Source: Syntrophomonadaceae bacterium
GTDB lineage: Bacteria; Bacillota; Syntrophomonadia; Syntrophomonadales; Syntrophomonadaceae
Length of the DNA stretch: 15,148 nucleotides
Assembly: GCA_031265005.1 (NCBI GenBank)
Contig: JAISDD010000156.1
Location: 1 to 15,148 of the forward strand
Reading direction: 5' to 3'
This document shows positions 1 through 8,603 of the stretch, piece after piece (position 1 is the stretch's first letter; each line of letters starts with the position of its first letter). The position numbers and the translations under genes were made by a program. Under the pieces are notes generated by a model. The model worked only from the letters and a program-made list of their open reading frames with translations, made no database searches and was not told the origin of the DNA.

Positions 1-216
1 GGCCCCGAAAACTTCAGCATAAATACCTTCTAATATTTCCCGTCCCTCATCATCATAACCGTACCCGGAAGAAGGTTGAAAATAGCTCTCCCGCACTTTG
101 AAATTTTTGAACGCTTCCAGCACTTTTTCCTGATTTTCATAGGCCGTTTCCGCAAAATCATCAAAGATACTTTTTAATTCCGACTCGCCCTGCCTGATAA
201 TATCCAAAGCCGACAA
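1..216 (-). CDS. Methionine gamma-lyase / aluminium-resistance family PLP enzyme (YnbB-like), N-terminal part only
   Basis: The minus-strand frame is open from the window edge to position 216 and encodes 72 residues; the rest lies outside the window. Residues 46-72 contain FQPSSGYGYDDEGRE followed by ILEGIYAEVFGA. This matches the conserved N-terminal segment, with GYGYDD-GR and YA-VFGAE, of the Met_gamma_lyase/aluminium-resistance family (B. subtilis YnbB), pyridoxal-phosphate fold-type I proteins. Their exact physiological reaction is poorly settled; the catalytic Lys would lie outside the window. The start is taken as TTG at 216-214, because the codon just upstream in frame is a TAG (217-219); a GGTGGAG purine stretch precedes it. 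TTG at codon 4 is an alternative. The gene lies downstream of the SpoVK-like gene, as ynbB lies near spoVK in Bacillus, which supports the call. Family assignment is confident from the motif; function is inferred. Confidence 0.8.
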   Translation of the reverse strand, partial: MSALDIIRQGESELKSIFDDFAETAYENQEKVLEAFKNFKVRESYFQPSSGYGYDDEGREILEGIYAEVFGA

Positions 217-265
217 CTACTCCACCGCTTTCGTTATATTAATGAACTCTATTGTAATATTAATC

Positions 266-366
266 CGCATACCCCTGCGGGGCACAAGATTAAATCTGTT
301 CCCTTAAAGCGGATACCCCTACGGGGCACACGTTAGTACATACTATCTTGTACCCCAAAGGGGTAT
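266..366. repeat. Cluster of three GC-rich palindromic repeats in the leader of the YnbB-like gene
   Basis: Three related palindromes sit at 269-290, 313-330 and 345-366. The first two are direct copies: ATACCCCTGCGGGGCACA and ATACCCCTACGGGGCACA differ at one base and are spaced 44 bp apart. The third is in the opposite orientation: its 22 bases match the reverse complement of 269-290 at 19 positions. Each copy can fold alone as a CCCC/GGGG hairpin, and the outer two can pair with each other as a 22-bp inverted repeat around the middle copy. They lie between a minus-strand promoter candidate (433-462) and the start at 216, so they would be in the 5' untranslated RNA. They could be a REP-like or MITE-like repeat, or an RNA regulatory structure. 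I recognise no known riboswitch class. Confidence 0.7.
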
Positions 367-432
367 TTTCCTTAATTGCGGGCAAATATAACCTAAAGGT
401 CACGAGATTTGTCCGCGTTTTTAATAAAGAAT

Positions 433-462
433 AGTATAATATAAGCGTTCTCCGCTTGCCAA
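433..462 (-). promoter_or_regulatory. Sigma-A-type promoter candidate for the YnbB-like gene
   Basis: On the minus strand TTGGCA (457-462) is followed after 18 bases by TATACT (433-438); each hexamer matches the consensus at five of six positions. It lies just after the SpoVK-like stop codon and points to the PLP-enzyme gene. Transcription would start near 425, giving a leader of about 210 nt that contains the palindromic repeat cluster. The long structured leader suggests possible post-initiation control, but this is inference. Confidence 0.5.
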
Positions 463-500
463 GGTTACTATAAACAAATTATTAACAGGTTTAACCCCCT

Positions 501-1412
501 CTACGCGTTAGCGTCTTGTGCACTAGGCAGATCCGACTCCGATATCACCATCAATTCTTTACGGCTCAAATCATGCCGGTCCACTAAACGCAAAGCTTGC
601 AGCCGGATCGACTTTTCCACCACATTTCTTACGTAGCGCGCGTTTCCGCTGTGCGGATGATGCCATTTAGTAAAATCGTTGAACATTTGCCGCAGCTTCC
701 AGCGACACTTGGCCGTAAGCTCATAATCTCTTTCCTGATAAAGCTGTAAAGCAATATTATACAGCTCATCAGCGCTGTAATCACTGAAATCAATCTGAAT
801 GGGAAAGCGCGAACGCAACCCTGGGTTTGAATTCATAAAATATTCCATTTCCCGGGAATATCCTGCCAGTATTACGATTAAGTTATCCCTGTAGTCTTCC
901 AAAGCTTTTACAATAGTCGCGATAGCTTCCGGGCCAAAATCTTTATCTCCGCCCTGAGCCAAAGTATAAGCTTCATCTACAAACATTATTCCCCCCAATG
1001 ATTTTTTAATCATTTCCCGGGTTTTCTGAGCTGTATGCCCTATATATTCTCCGACCAGATCAGCCCTTTCCACTTCAACCAAATGCCCTTTGCTGAGCAG
1101 GCCTATTTCGTTAAAAATTTTGCCCAAATTTCTCGCTACCGTAGTTTTTCCGGTTCCCGGATTGCCCTTAAAAAGCATGTGCAACACGTTGGGGCTGGCT
1201 TTAAGCTGCATCCGCGCGCGCCGGTTCTGCATCAAAGTATAAGCTGTAACTTCAGCGATAGCCTTTTTCACCTCTTTTAAGCCAGTCAGCCTTTCCAATT
1301 CCAGCAACGCTTTGGCGCCGAACGCAGCATGATTAATAACCGGTATGGAACCGGCGGAATATTCATTTTTTAAATCGGCAAATCTCATGGATATTTCCAA
1401 TATTATCACCAC
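501..1412 (-). CDS. spoVK: SpoVK/CbxX-family AAA+ ATPase
   Basis: 303 residues with a single AAA+ module of the CbxX/CfqX/SpoVK type. Visible motifs: Walker A GNPGTGKT (83-90), Walker [13 protein letters not shown] (140-151), a sensor-1 region [12 protein letters not shown] (178-189), the arginine-finger segment NPGLRSRF (196-203), and a C-terminal sensor-2-like GNARYVRN. Members form ring-shaped ATPases; SpoVK is a stage V sporulation protein in Bacillus, while CbbX remodels Rubisco. With no carboxylase nearby, the SpoVK-like reading is preferred. The length is usual for the family. The frame opens with GTG GTG at 1412, but ATG at 1388 (295 aa, [11 protein letters not shown]) is an equally plausible start; neither has a strong Shine-Dalgarno. 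The gene lies 86 bp after addA and upstream of the YnbB-like gene. Family is certain; a sporulation role is inferred. Confidence 0.88.
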   Translation of the reverse strand: MVIILEISMRFADLKNEYSAGSIPVINHAAFGAKALLELERLTGLKEVKKAIAEVTAYTLMQNRRARMQLKASPNVLHMLFKGNPGTGKTTVARNLGKIFNEIGLLSKGHLVEVERADLVGEYIGHTAQKTREMIKKSLGGIMFVDEAYTLAQGGDKDFGPEAIATIVKALEDYRDNLIVILAGYSREMEYFMNSNPGLRSRFPIQIDFSDYSADELYNIALQLYQERDYELTAKCRWKLRQMFNDFTKWHHPHSGNARYVRNVVEKSIRLQALRLVDRHDLSRKELMVISESDLPSAQDANA

Positions 1413-1447
1413 TTTTTCTTAATCAGCTAATTCAGTATATGCAAAAC

Positions 1448-1493
1448 TAACAAAAGTGGTGCTGTTAAGCAGAAGCCAGGAAAACCTTTGTTA
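1448..1493 (-). terminator. Possible terminator or hairpin after addA
   Basis: An inverted repeat with arms TAACAAA (1448-1454) and TTTGTTA (1487-1493) starts six bases after the addA stop codon. Inside it, TGCT/AGCA can pair as well. On the minus strand it is followed by TAGTTTTGC; on the plus strand by six T's (1494-1499). The arms are AT-rich, so the structure is weak. It could partly insulate the SpoVK-like gene from the addBA operon. Confidence 0.3.
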
Positions 1494-1498
1494 TTTTT

Positions 1499-4400
1499 TC
1501 ATTCAACCGCCACTGCTTGCTCTAGATCAAAAAAGTAAATATACATTTCTTTAACTTTCTGTTCTCTAATCTCTTCCAGCGCTTCTTTATATATTTTCAG
1601 CTGTATACGGTATTTCTCCAGCAACTGTTGATAGCGCGAACCCTCTCCGCCCTCTTTAAAAATAATCGTATCGGTTTTATAATCCACCACCACTAATTGC
1701 CCGTCTTCCTCAAAAAAAAGATCAATAACTCCCTGCACCAATAAATGATCCTGGCTGCCGGCAAATTCCGCCCCTAAAAACCCAGGATGCTGCTCTTTGT
1801 TAAAAACCGTTTCCCTAAAAAGATGCGGCGCCTGTAAAACCCTGCGTCCTAAATCAGATTCCAGAAAAGCCATTATTTTAGGAATAGGAATAAGCTCCGC
1901 TTCATCAGGGCGCAGCAGTTCCTTCTTCACCATAGTTTGCAGCTGCCGCGCCAACTGCGTTTCGTCGGCGGCGTTATTGAAATCCAGATGCTGCATGGCA
2001 AAATGCATTAAGGAACCTCTTTCCGCGGCGTTATATTCCTTATGGATATTATTCCCGGCGCCGAATAAAAACAAGGGGCTGCTGTTTAAAGGCGGTATTT
2101 CTATCCCAGGGGGAGATTTCTGCTCGCCCTGCAGCCAATTAGCGATCTGAGTGACCCCTAATTTCGCCGGTATCTTTGTAGCAGACTGGAAAGGATACTG
2201 CCAGCTTAAACGGCGGATTATTTCTTGGCCGGATTTTTCGCCCGTCTGCTCTTTTAACGGCGCGTTTTCTGTTTTCTCAGTTTGATAAAAGGTAACTGTC
2301 TGCGCCGGGACAATATTAACCTGCCATGAAGACGGTTCCGATAAGTCCGCCAGTACCATTTCGGGAAACATCAGACAATCTCTTAAAACCTGTCCGTCCA
2401 GATGCCGGGACAGCAGCGGACCTAAAAAATCCAAATAATTGCCGGCATACTGTAAAGCCGAAGGTTCTATAGGCTGCTGCCACTTTTGCACTTTGCGGAC
2501 AATATCAGACACGGAACCCAATAATATCAATTTATTTTGCGCCCGGGTAAGAGCTACATATAAAACACGCAGTTCCTCAGAAATACTTTCCCGGCGTATC
2601 GCCGCTTTTATAGCCAGCCGAGGTATCGTATCACGATAAGCTCCCAATTCAAAATCCGTATAACGGGGCCCCAATCCTAAATTACGATGTAACAGCAAAG
2701 CTGAGGAAGTGTCCTGCAAGTTAAAATTCTTTCCCAATTCAGGTACTATAACAATAGGAAATTCCAGGCCCTTGCTCTTATGAATACTCATAATGCGGAC
2801 GATATTTTCATTTTCTCCCCAAAGTTTAGCGGCTCCCAAATCCCCGCTGCTACTCTGTAAATTATCATAGTAGCGTAAAAAATTATGTAAATTGGGCGTG
2901 TTAAACTTCAGAAACTTGTTGACGCGGTCTAAAAACAGCCTTAAATTAGCCTGACGCTGTTCGCCTCCAGCTAAAGCCCCCACATAATAATAATAGCCGC
3001 TGTCCATCATGATCTTAATGACTAATTCGTCTAATTTCATGTAGCAGGCATCGTTTTGCCAGTCATTTAAAAACCGCAAAAACGCAGCTGCTTTTTTTTG
3101 CAAATCATCATCATGGCTGTCGATATAAGCTAAGAAAGCGTCGTAAAAGGACCGGTCCTGATTTTCATGACGCAGCAGCCAAAGTTCTTCCGGAGTGAAA
3201 GCCCCCAGATCGGAACGCATGACGCTCAGCAAAGGAATGTCTTGCCGTTTATTATCGATAAGCCTCAGCAAATTGATAAAAATATCAACTTCCAAAGCAT
3301 TGAAATAACCTTGATTTACGTCAGCGTAAGCGGGAATGTTAAACTGAGTTAAAGTTTGGAGAAATATTGTCGCCCAATTTTTGGTGGTACGCAATAATAT
3401 GACCACATCAGAGTATTTAACCGGCCTGTACGCTCCCAGTTTCAAATCATAAATTTCCTGCCCGATTATTTTTTTTATCCGCTGAGCCGTGAATAAAGCT
3501 TCTTTTTCTATAGTGGTGTATTCCTGGGCTTCTTTCTCATTAAATTCTTCGCTGCCTTCATTCGTTATAAAATTTAATTCCAGCCCCTGCACTCCCCTCG
3601 CTGTATCCGCAGGCGGAAGCAATTGCAATCCCGGGTTTAAATAGACCTCTTCCGTATATTCCACTCCCCCCAGGTTCAATGACATAAGGTTCTTAAAAAC
3701 AAAATTAATACCCGTCAATAATGAGGGCAAGCTGCGAAAATTTTTATTGAGATCTATTTTCATCCCCTTAGACTTTTCGTTTTTAAACAATTGATATTTG
3801 CTTTGAAACAAAGAAGGATCCGCCAATCTGAATCTATATATGCTTTGCTTCATATCTCCCACCATAAACAGGTTATCGGGGCGCTTTATTTTCTCTAAAA
3901 TAGTTTCCTGCACCAGATTACTATCCTGATACTCATCAAAAAAAATAAAAGCAAATTTTTCACGGTATTCGTCAGCTACATGTTTATGTTCCAAAATAGC
4001 CAGCGTCAAATGTTCAAGATCATTAAAATCCAGGCAAGCTTTATCATATTTGTAGCTTTGATAAAGTTCCCCGAATTCTTTCACCAACCCGCCCAAATAT
4101 TCCATGTAAGGATAAAGTGAGTTTAAATCATTATGCCATGCGGGCAGGTCCGCATTTATCAAGGGGTCAAGCGCTTTCTTCCTGATATTCAGCGCTTCAT
4201 CGCGATAAAGCTTGACCGTCATTTTTAACGCTTCGTCCGCTTCTTTGCCGGGCGGACGCAAACGAGGCCAGTTCATCTCATTCAGAGCCGTCAAAAACGC
4301 TTCCCCGTTTTTGCCCAAAGCCTCCAGCAGCGCGGAACAGTTTAAGTCCTCTTGCTGCAGAGTATCGCTATACCCTTCAAAGCTGTCAGCGTTTTGCAGT

Positions 4401-5110
4401 AATTTAAGACCCTGCTGAAAATAAGCCCGCATATTATTAATATATTCTTCCATCTGCTCCCGCCAAGCAAGCCATGAAGGCCCGGCTAAAAATTCTTCAT
4501 AGGTAAAAGAAAATTCAGCGCATTTGCTATTCAGCCATTGCCAGGGCTGAGGCTGACTAAAGATAAAATCATAAACGCGCAGCAGTAATTCATCAAAGGC
4601 TGTATCATCTTTAGCCGCGCCGAACATTTCAACCAATCCGGACAACAAAGCGTTAGGCTCCATAAAAGATTCTTCCAGCATTTCCCCTATGAGGTTCCGT
4701 TTGATTAATAAAGCGTCATTAGCGTCCAAGATCCTAAAATTAGGGTCCACATCTACCAGATGAAAGTAAGTTCGTATAACATCTAAACAAAAAGAATGCA
4801 TCGTACCGATAGAAGACCTTTTTAATATTTGAGTTTGTTTCCGGAAATAGCGCTCGTTTTCGCTTCCGGCCCCAGAACCGTCCAGTTCCGCCATTAGGGC
4901 TCCGTGAATACGTTCCCGCATTTCGCTGGCGGCCGCGTTAGTAAATGTAACGATCAAAAACTGATCCAGATTCACTTTTCTCGTTTTCATGATATGAATT
5001 ATTCTCTGTACCAGCACCGCGGTTTTTCCGGAACCGGCCGCGGCCGACAATAAAAGATCCTGATCAATGCTATGTATGGCTTTTTTTTGTTCTTCAGTCC
5101 AACCCGTCAT
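1499..5110 (-). CDS. addA: ATP-dependent helicase/nuclease subunit A (AddA)
   Basis: 1203 residues, close to B. subtilis AddA. With AddB it forms the AddAB complex that unwinds and resects double-strand DNA ends, responds to Chi, and prepares 3' single strands for RecA. All UvrD-type superfamily-1 motifs are visible: Q motif WTEEQKKAI (4-12), Walker A AAAGSGKT (23-30), Ia TFTNAAASEMRERI (55-68), II FFDEYQDSN (390-398), III VGDMKQSIYRFR (417-428), V VRIMSIHKSKGLEFP (771-785), VI EELRVLYVALTRAQNK (846-861). The C-terminal RecB-like nuclease has the conserved His in RGSLMHFAMQHL (1031-1042) and GVIDLFFEEDGQ followed by VVVDYKTD (1127-1147). The start ATG at 5110 has a strong AAGGAGG eight bases upstream, inside the addB reading frame, and overlaps addB by 17 bp, so the two are probably translationally coupled. 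Nothing is truncated. Confidence 0.97.
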   Translation of the reverse strand: MTGWTEEQKKAIHSIDQDLLLSAAAGSGKTAVLVQRIIHIMKTRKVNLDQFLIVTFTNAAASEMRERIHGALMAELDGSGAGSENERYFRKQTQILKRSSIGTMHSFCLDVIRTYFHLVDVDPNFRILDANDALLIKRNLIGEMLEESFMEPNALLSGLVEMFGAAKDDTAFDELLLRVYDFIFSQPQPWQWLNSKCAEFSFTYEEFLAGPSWLAWREQMEEYINNMRAYFQQGLKLLQNADSFEGYSDTLQQEDLNCSALLEALGKNGEAFLTALNEMNWPRLRPPGKEADEALKMTVKLYRDEALNIRKKALDPLINADLPAWHNDLNSLYPYMEYLGGLVKEFGELYQSYKYDKACLDFNDLEHLTLAILEHKHVADEYREKFAFIFFDEYQDSNLVQETILEKIKRPDNLFMVGDMKQSIYRFRLADPSLFQSKYQLFKNEKSKGMKIDLNKNFRSLPSLLTGINFVFKNLMSLNLGGVEYTEEVYLNPGLQLLPPADTARGVQGLELNFITNEGSEEFNEKEAQEYTTIEKEALFTAQRIKKIIGQEIYDLKLGAYRPVKYSDVVILLRTTKNWATIFLQTLTQFNIPAYADVNQGYFNALEVDIFINLLRLIDNKRQDIPLLSVMRSDLGAFTPEELWLLRHENQDRSFYDAFLAYIDSHDDDLQKKAAAFLRFLNDWQNDACYMKLDELVIKIMMDSGYYYYVGALAGGEQRQANLRLFLDRVNKFLKFNTPNLHNFLRYYDNLQSSSGDLGAAKLWGENENIVRIMSIHKSKGLEFPIVIVPELGKNFNLQDTSSALLLHRNLGLGPRYTDFELGAYRDTIPRLAIKAAIRRESISEELRVLYVALTRAQNKLILLGSVSDIVRKVQKWQQPIEPSALQYAGNYLDFLGPLLSRHLDGQVLRDCLMFPEMVLADLSEPSSWQVNIVPAQTVTFYQTEKTENAPLKEQTGEKSGQEIIRRLSWQYPFQSATKIPAKLGVTQIANWLQGEQKSPPGIEIPPLNSSPLFLFGAGNNIHKEYNAAERGSLMHFAMQHLDFNNAADETQLARQLQTMVKKELLRPDEAELIPIPKIMAFLESDLGRRVLQAPHLFRETVFNKEQHPGFLGAEFAGSQDHLLVQGVIDLFFEEDGQLVVVDYKTDTIIFKEGGEGSRYQQLLEKYRIQLKIYKEALEEIREQKVKEMYIYFFDLEQAVAVE

Positions 5111-8100
5111 TTGCGGCGCCTCCTTCGGCGGCTGATAAATTCATAATAACCGCTTGTTTTTTATATGAGTTAAGCAGGCGATAGTTATTCTCCGGCAAAG
5201 CAGGGTCAAAACGGCAAATAGAAGCATAAGCACAGTATTGGCAAGCGTTTTGACTCTTCATTTTCACCGGAGCTATTTTTATCACTCCCTGCTCAATGCG
5301 TTCCCCTGTCTGTTGCAAAGTATGTTCCACATGCTTTATTAATTGGCGCCAACCGTTCTCGTCTAAAACGGAAGAAGCTTTAGAAACTGAGGCGTCTTTG
5401 TTCAAACTGACCGGTATAACGGAAGAATTGGCAGTAATAGCGCGGTCCAAGCCTCGAATAGCCGCTTCATCATCCAGAACCAACCCTTTCAAACCCAAAC
5501 GCTTTTGCCGTTCTTCCGCAATAACTTCCGCTTGCAAATCGGCAGATTCAATGAACGGGTCGTCGATATGAAAATAAAATACTCCGGCCGGGCGCGGATT
5601 ATCGTATCCGAAAGCGCCCGCTCCTAACAAAACTGCTTGTAAATAAATAATCAATTGCAGATTCAAGCCATTATAAATTTCACTTAAATTAAATTTTTTA
5701 GCCCCGGTCTTATAGTCCAGCACGGTAACATAAAAATCACCGCCGTTTTTCCATCCGTCAACCCTGTCAATACGCCCTTCTATTATGAGTTTTTTGCCGC
5801 CTGACATTACAATTTGCAGCGGCGGCAGCAAACATTCCCGTCCGAATTGGGCCTCCAGCGCCAAAGGCTTGAATTCTCCCTGCACCATCTGGCGCCAAAG
5901 AGTTTCCATAGCTCGCATACCTATGCGTTTTAACCTTCGTCCCCAGTAGTTATAGCGTCCGCTGCTGAAAAAAATACGCTCGCCGTATTCTTGTAAAATC
6001 TCCTCCAAAACCTGATCGGCTAACACGCGAACCTGCTCCTGAGTCAAGTCAGCATCCTTTTGATCAAAGGCGGCTTTTTGGAAAAAATCAAAAAGCCCCC
6101 GATGAAAAAAATCTCCTATATCCGGCGCAGTTAGGCTATACTCTTTTCTGGGTTCAGGACTCAGCGTATACTGAACGAAATAAGCGAAAGGGCATCCGGC
6201 AAATTTTTCTAACCTGGAAGCGCTGACCACCAGCGGTTTTGCATCGTTTTTCATCCCGGAAGGCAGCCGTAATAAATCCTGCTGATTATAGTAATTTAAT
6301 CCTTTATTAGTCAAAGATATGATATTCTCCCATTTATCCTGCTGATTATACCAATCATTAACTTTATTCCATAAATTTTCAGAATTTTCACTCTTTTTAT
6401 TTTCGCGCAGCTGTTTTAATAAATGGTTGAAAACGCCGCCGGGAGAAGACCAGGGAATTCCCATATCAGAATTAAATTCATTTTCTATCACCATAGAAGG
6501 AAAGATTTGCCGCAAGCGATGGAACAGAAGCGAAGGCCGTAACGCCCGGCCCTCGTTATCCGAACCGGCGCAGCTGATATGCAGGAACTCATCAGCCATG
6601 GCAAAAGCCATATAGATCAATAAATCTTCTTCCGCATCTTTATATTCCTCTTTGCTCAAAAGAGAGATCCCCTTTTCATCCAGTATCTCTATTTCTTTCA
6701 TGCTTAGCAAACCTTCATCAGTACCGTTTTTCGGAATAATTCCATCGTTCGCTCCCACTATGAAAACCGCTTTACTGTTGACCTTGGTAGTACGTTTTAT
6801 ATCTCCAATAACCACCTGGTCCAAGGTAAAAGGAATAACACCCAAATGATAGGATTTAAGCCCGGTTTCTAAAATCCTCTGATATTTAGGTAGCCGAAGC
6901 TCTTCATCAGAGATAAACTCGCACATTTGTGTGAAAATATCCATAAGGATGTTCCAAACTTGTGAACTTTCCGCCAATAATTCAAACTGCCCCGCCGCAA
7001 AAAACCTATTGAGATCGTGTTCTATTTTTTTCCGCAACTCTAAATCCTGTAAATATTGATACAGCGCCCTGGAAATTTCCGTACTGCCATGAAGCGTCTC
7101 CAAGCGCTGTTCTAAAACCAGCAAGGGCTCCATTAACCGGAGCCGCAAAGCTTCCATTTCCAAACAGTGATTCTCCTCGCCTTTGGTAAAATCTTTTTTC
7201 CATTTTTTCCCTTTAATGCCGTACTTAACGGCGTAGTTTTCGAGTTTTTCCCACTCGTCGCGGCTTAAAGGAGATAGCCCTGTTTTAACCAAACCCAATA
7301 TATTTTCCTGGTTAAACCCTTTATTTAATATATCCAAAGTGGACAGCAACAGCATGATCAGCGGGTGATTCATGATACTGCGTTTATTATCAAAAAAAAA
7401 TGGGATTTCATAAAGGCAAAAAATTTGCTCAAACATCATTTGATAATTTTCCCAATCATTGCTAAGAACCGTTATATCTCGCCAGCGCCATTTTTTTTCG
7501 TAAACGAGCGCATGGATTGCAAGCGCCGTTTTTTCAATTTCCTTGTAAATATTTCCAGCTTCCCAGCATTCTATATTAGTTACGCCTTCCTGCCAGGCTT
7601 GTGCTGGATACGCGTACAACTCGCGCCGCAGGTGCTCTATATCAGGAGGCGCCGTTCTTTCAAAAAGCAGGTCGGCATCCGTTATTTTTTCTTTAATATG
7701 ATGCTCCCGCGCAAAATCATGCAACTGAAGGAAAACTTTTTCCGCTAGTACAAATAACGACCGATCACGGGAATTTTCATCCTGGCGCCAATGTAAAGAA
7801 ACACTCAAACTTTGAGCATGAAGTCCGATCTGTTCCATAATGCGAACTAATTGCGGTGAAAAAACCCCAACAAAATGAACCCAAAATTTCGTTTTAGCCA
7901 ATTCCGGCCATTCCGGCAGTTTTTCGATTAATACGTCAAAAACGTCTTCATTCATTAAATATTTATCACCGCAAAAATCGTTAAGATTTTTATATATTAC
8001 CGATATATCCGCCAGTTTTTGCCGCAAATGCGACGAAAGGCTCACCTTTTCCCTTAATTCTTCCAAATCGCCAGCAGACACTCCCAGTTGTTTGAACTCC

Positions 8101-8480
8101 CGGACCATCTTTTCCATATTTTCTATAAAGCCTTCCTGACGGGAAACATTTTTATAGATACTAAGCTGTTTCAAAGAATCATCAACGATTTTTTTCAAAA
8201 TCATCGTTTGCCCTTGCTCGCTTAACAAAGTTCTGGTTATCCCTCCTACTTGGTTCATTACCCTATGCGCCAGCCGGGTAGGGCTCAAAACTTCAATGTT
8301 AATAATGCCCTTGCGTCTCAGATTTTTAATTAAACTCTGTTCGGCTTGCAGAGTAAATTGCTCAGGAACTAATAAAATTATAGGCTGTAAAGGGTCGCGT
8401 TTTAATTCATTCTCCATTTGTTCGATAATATACTGTGTTTTCGACTGGAAAGAAGCGCCCAAAATATATTCACAAAACAT
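5094..8480 (-). CDS. addB: ATP-dependent helicase/nuclease subunit B (AddB)
   Basis: 1128 residues, the second subunit of AddAB. Seen: an N-terminal superfamily-1-like region with LVPEQFTLQAEQ (37-48), the conserved VFIVGANDGIIP (572-583), and a RecB-like nuclease domain with GRIDRVDGW (902-910) and VLDYKTG (920-926). The four iron-sulphur cysteines are C763, C1080, C1083 and C1089, so the cluster that staples the nuclease domain looks intact. The N-terminal Walker A is unusual: at residues 8-15 it reads GASFQSKT, while B. subtilis AddB has, as I recall, a GRSGSGKT-like loop; the Gly before Lys is replaced by Ser. AddB helicase motifs are generally degenerate and AddA drives translocation, so the complex may still work. 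The start ATG has AAGAGGA six bases upstream. It is the first gene of the addBA operon; a weak promoter candidate lies at 8556-8584. Confidence 0.96.
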   Translation of the reverse strand: MFCEYILGASFQSKTQYIIEQMENELKRDPLQPIILLVPEQFTLQAEQSLIKNLRRKGIINIEVLSPTRLAHRVMNQVGGITRTLLSEQGQTMILKKIVDDSLKQLSIYKNVSRQEGFIENMEKMVREFKQLGVSAGDLEELREKVSLSSHLRQKLADISVIYKNLNDFCGDKYLMNEDVFDVLIEKLPEWPELAKTKFWVHFVGVFSPQLVRIMEQIGLHAQSLSVSLHWRQDENSRDRSLFVLAEKVFLQLHDFAREHHIKEKITDADLLFERTAPPDIEHLRRELYAYPAQAWQEGVTNIECWEAGNIYKEIEKTALAIHALVYEKKWRWRDITVLSNDWENYQMMFEQIFCLYEIPFFFDNKRSIMNHPLIMLLLSTLDILNKGFNQENILGLVKTGLSPLSRDEWEKLENYAVKYGIKGKKWKKDFTKGEENHCLEMEALRLRLMEPLLVLEQRLETLHGSTEISRALYQYLQDLELRKKIEHDLNRFFAAGQFELLAESSQVWNILMDIFTQMCEFISDEELRLPKYQRILETGLKSYHLGVIPFTLDQVVIGDIKRTTKVNSKAVFIVGANDGIIPKNGTDEGLLSMKEIEILDEKGISLLSKEEYKDAEEDLLIYMAFAMADEFLHISCAGSDNEGRALRPSLLFHRLRQIFPSMVIENEFNSDMGIPWSSPGGVFNHLLKQLRENKKSENSENLWNKVNDWYNQQDKWENIISLTNKGLNYYNQQDLLRLPSGMKNDAKPLVVSASRLEKFAGCPFAYFVQYTLSPEPRKEYSLTAPDIGDFFHRGLFDFFQKAAFDQKDADLTQEQVRVLADQVLEEILQEYGERIFFSSGRYNYWGRRLKRIGMRAMETLWRQMVQGEFKPLALEAQFGRECLLPPLQIVMSGGKKLIIEGRIDRVDGWKNGGDFYVTVLDYKTGAKKFNLSEIYNGLNLQLIIYLQAVLLGAGAFGYDNPRPAGVFYFHIDDPFIESADLQAEVIAEERQKRLGLKGLVLDDEAAIRGLDRAITANSSVIPVSLNKDASVSKASSVLDENGWRQLIKHVEHTLQQTGERIEQGVIKIAPVKMKSQNACQYCAYASICRFDPALPENNYRLLNSYKKQAVIMNLSAAEGGAANDGLD

Positions 8481-8555
8481 AATTTGTCCTCTTGGGTATT
8501 TACTTTTAATAATAACATAATTTACGAAAGAAGTTTCTAAAAGGGGAATTCGCCG

Positions 8556-8584
8556 CTTATGAAAAAAGAAGGGATAGTTATCAA
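8556..8584 (-). promoter_or_regulatory. Weak promoter candidate for addBA
   Basis: On the minus strand TTGATA (8579-8584) is followed after 17 bases by CATAAG (8556-8561). The -35 matches five of six consensus positions, the -10 only four of six. It lies in the 123-bp gap between the transporter gene and addB. No strong terminator is visible in this gap, so read-through from the transporter gene is also possible. Confidence 0.3.
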
Positions 8585-8603
8585 TTTGACGGACATTATC
8601 AAC

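Noticed and set aside
266..366. CRISPR-like array
   Set aside because: Only three palindromic copies, one inverted, unequal spacing and no cas genes. This does not fit a CRISPR array.
409..440. Plus-strand promoter with TATAAT at 435-440
   Set aside because: The -10 is perfect, but the nearest -35-like TTGTCC is 20 bases away and no plus-strand gene follows. The minus-strand promoter over the same bases fits better.
7006..7203. Minus-strand 65-codon frame inside addB
   Set aside because: It lies wholly within the intact addB coding region in another frame and shows no recognisable motif.
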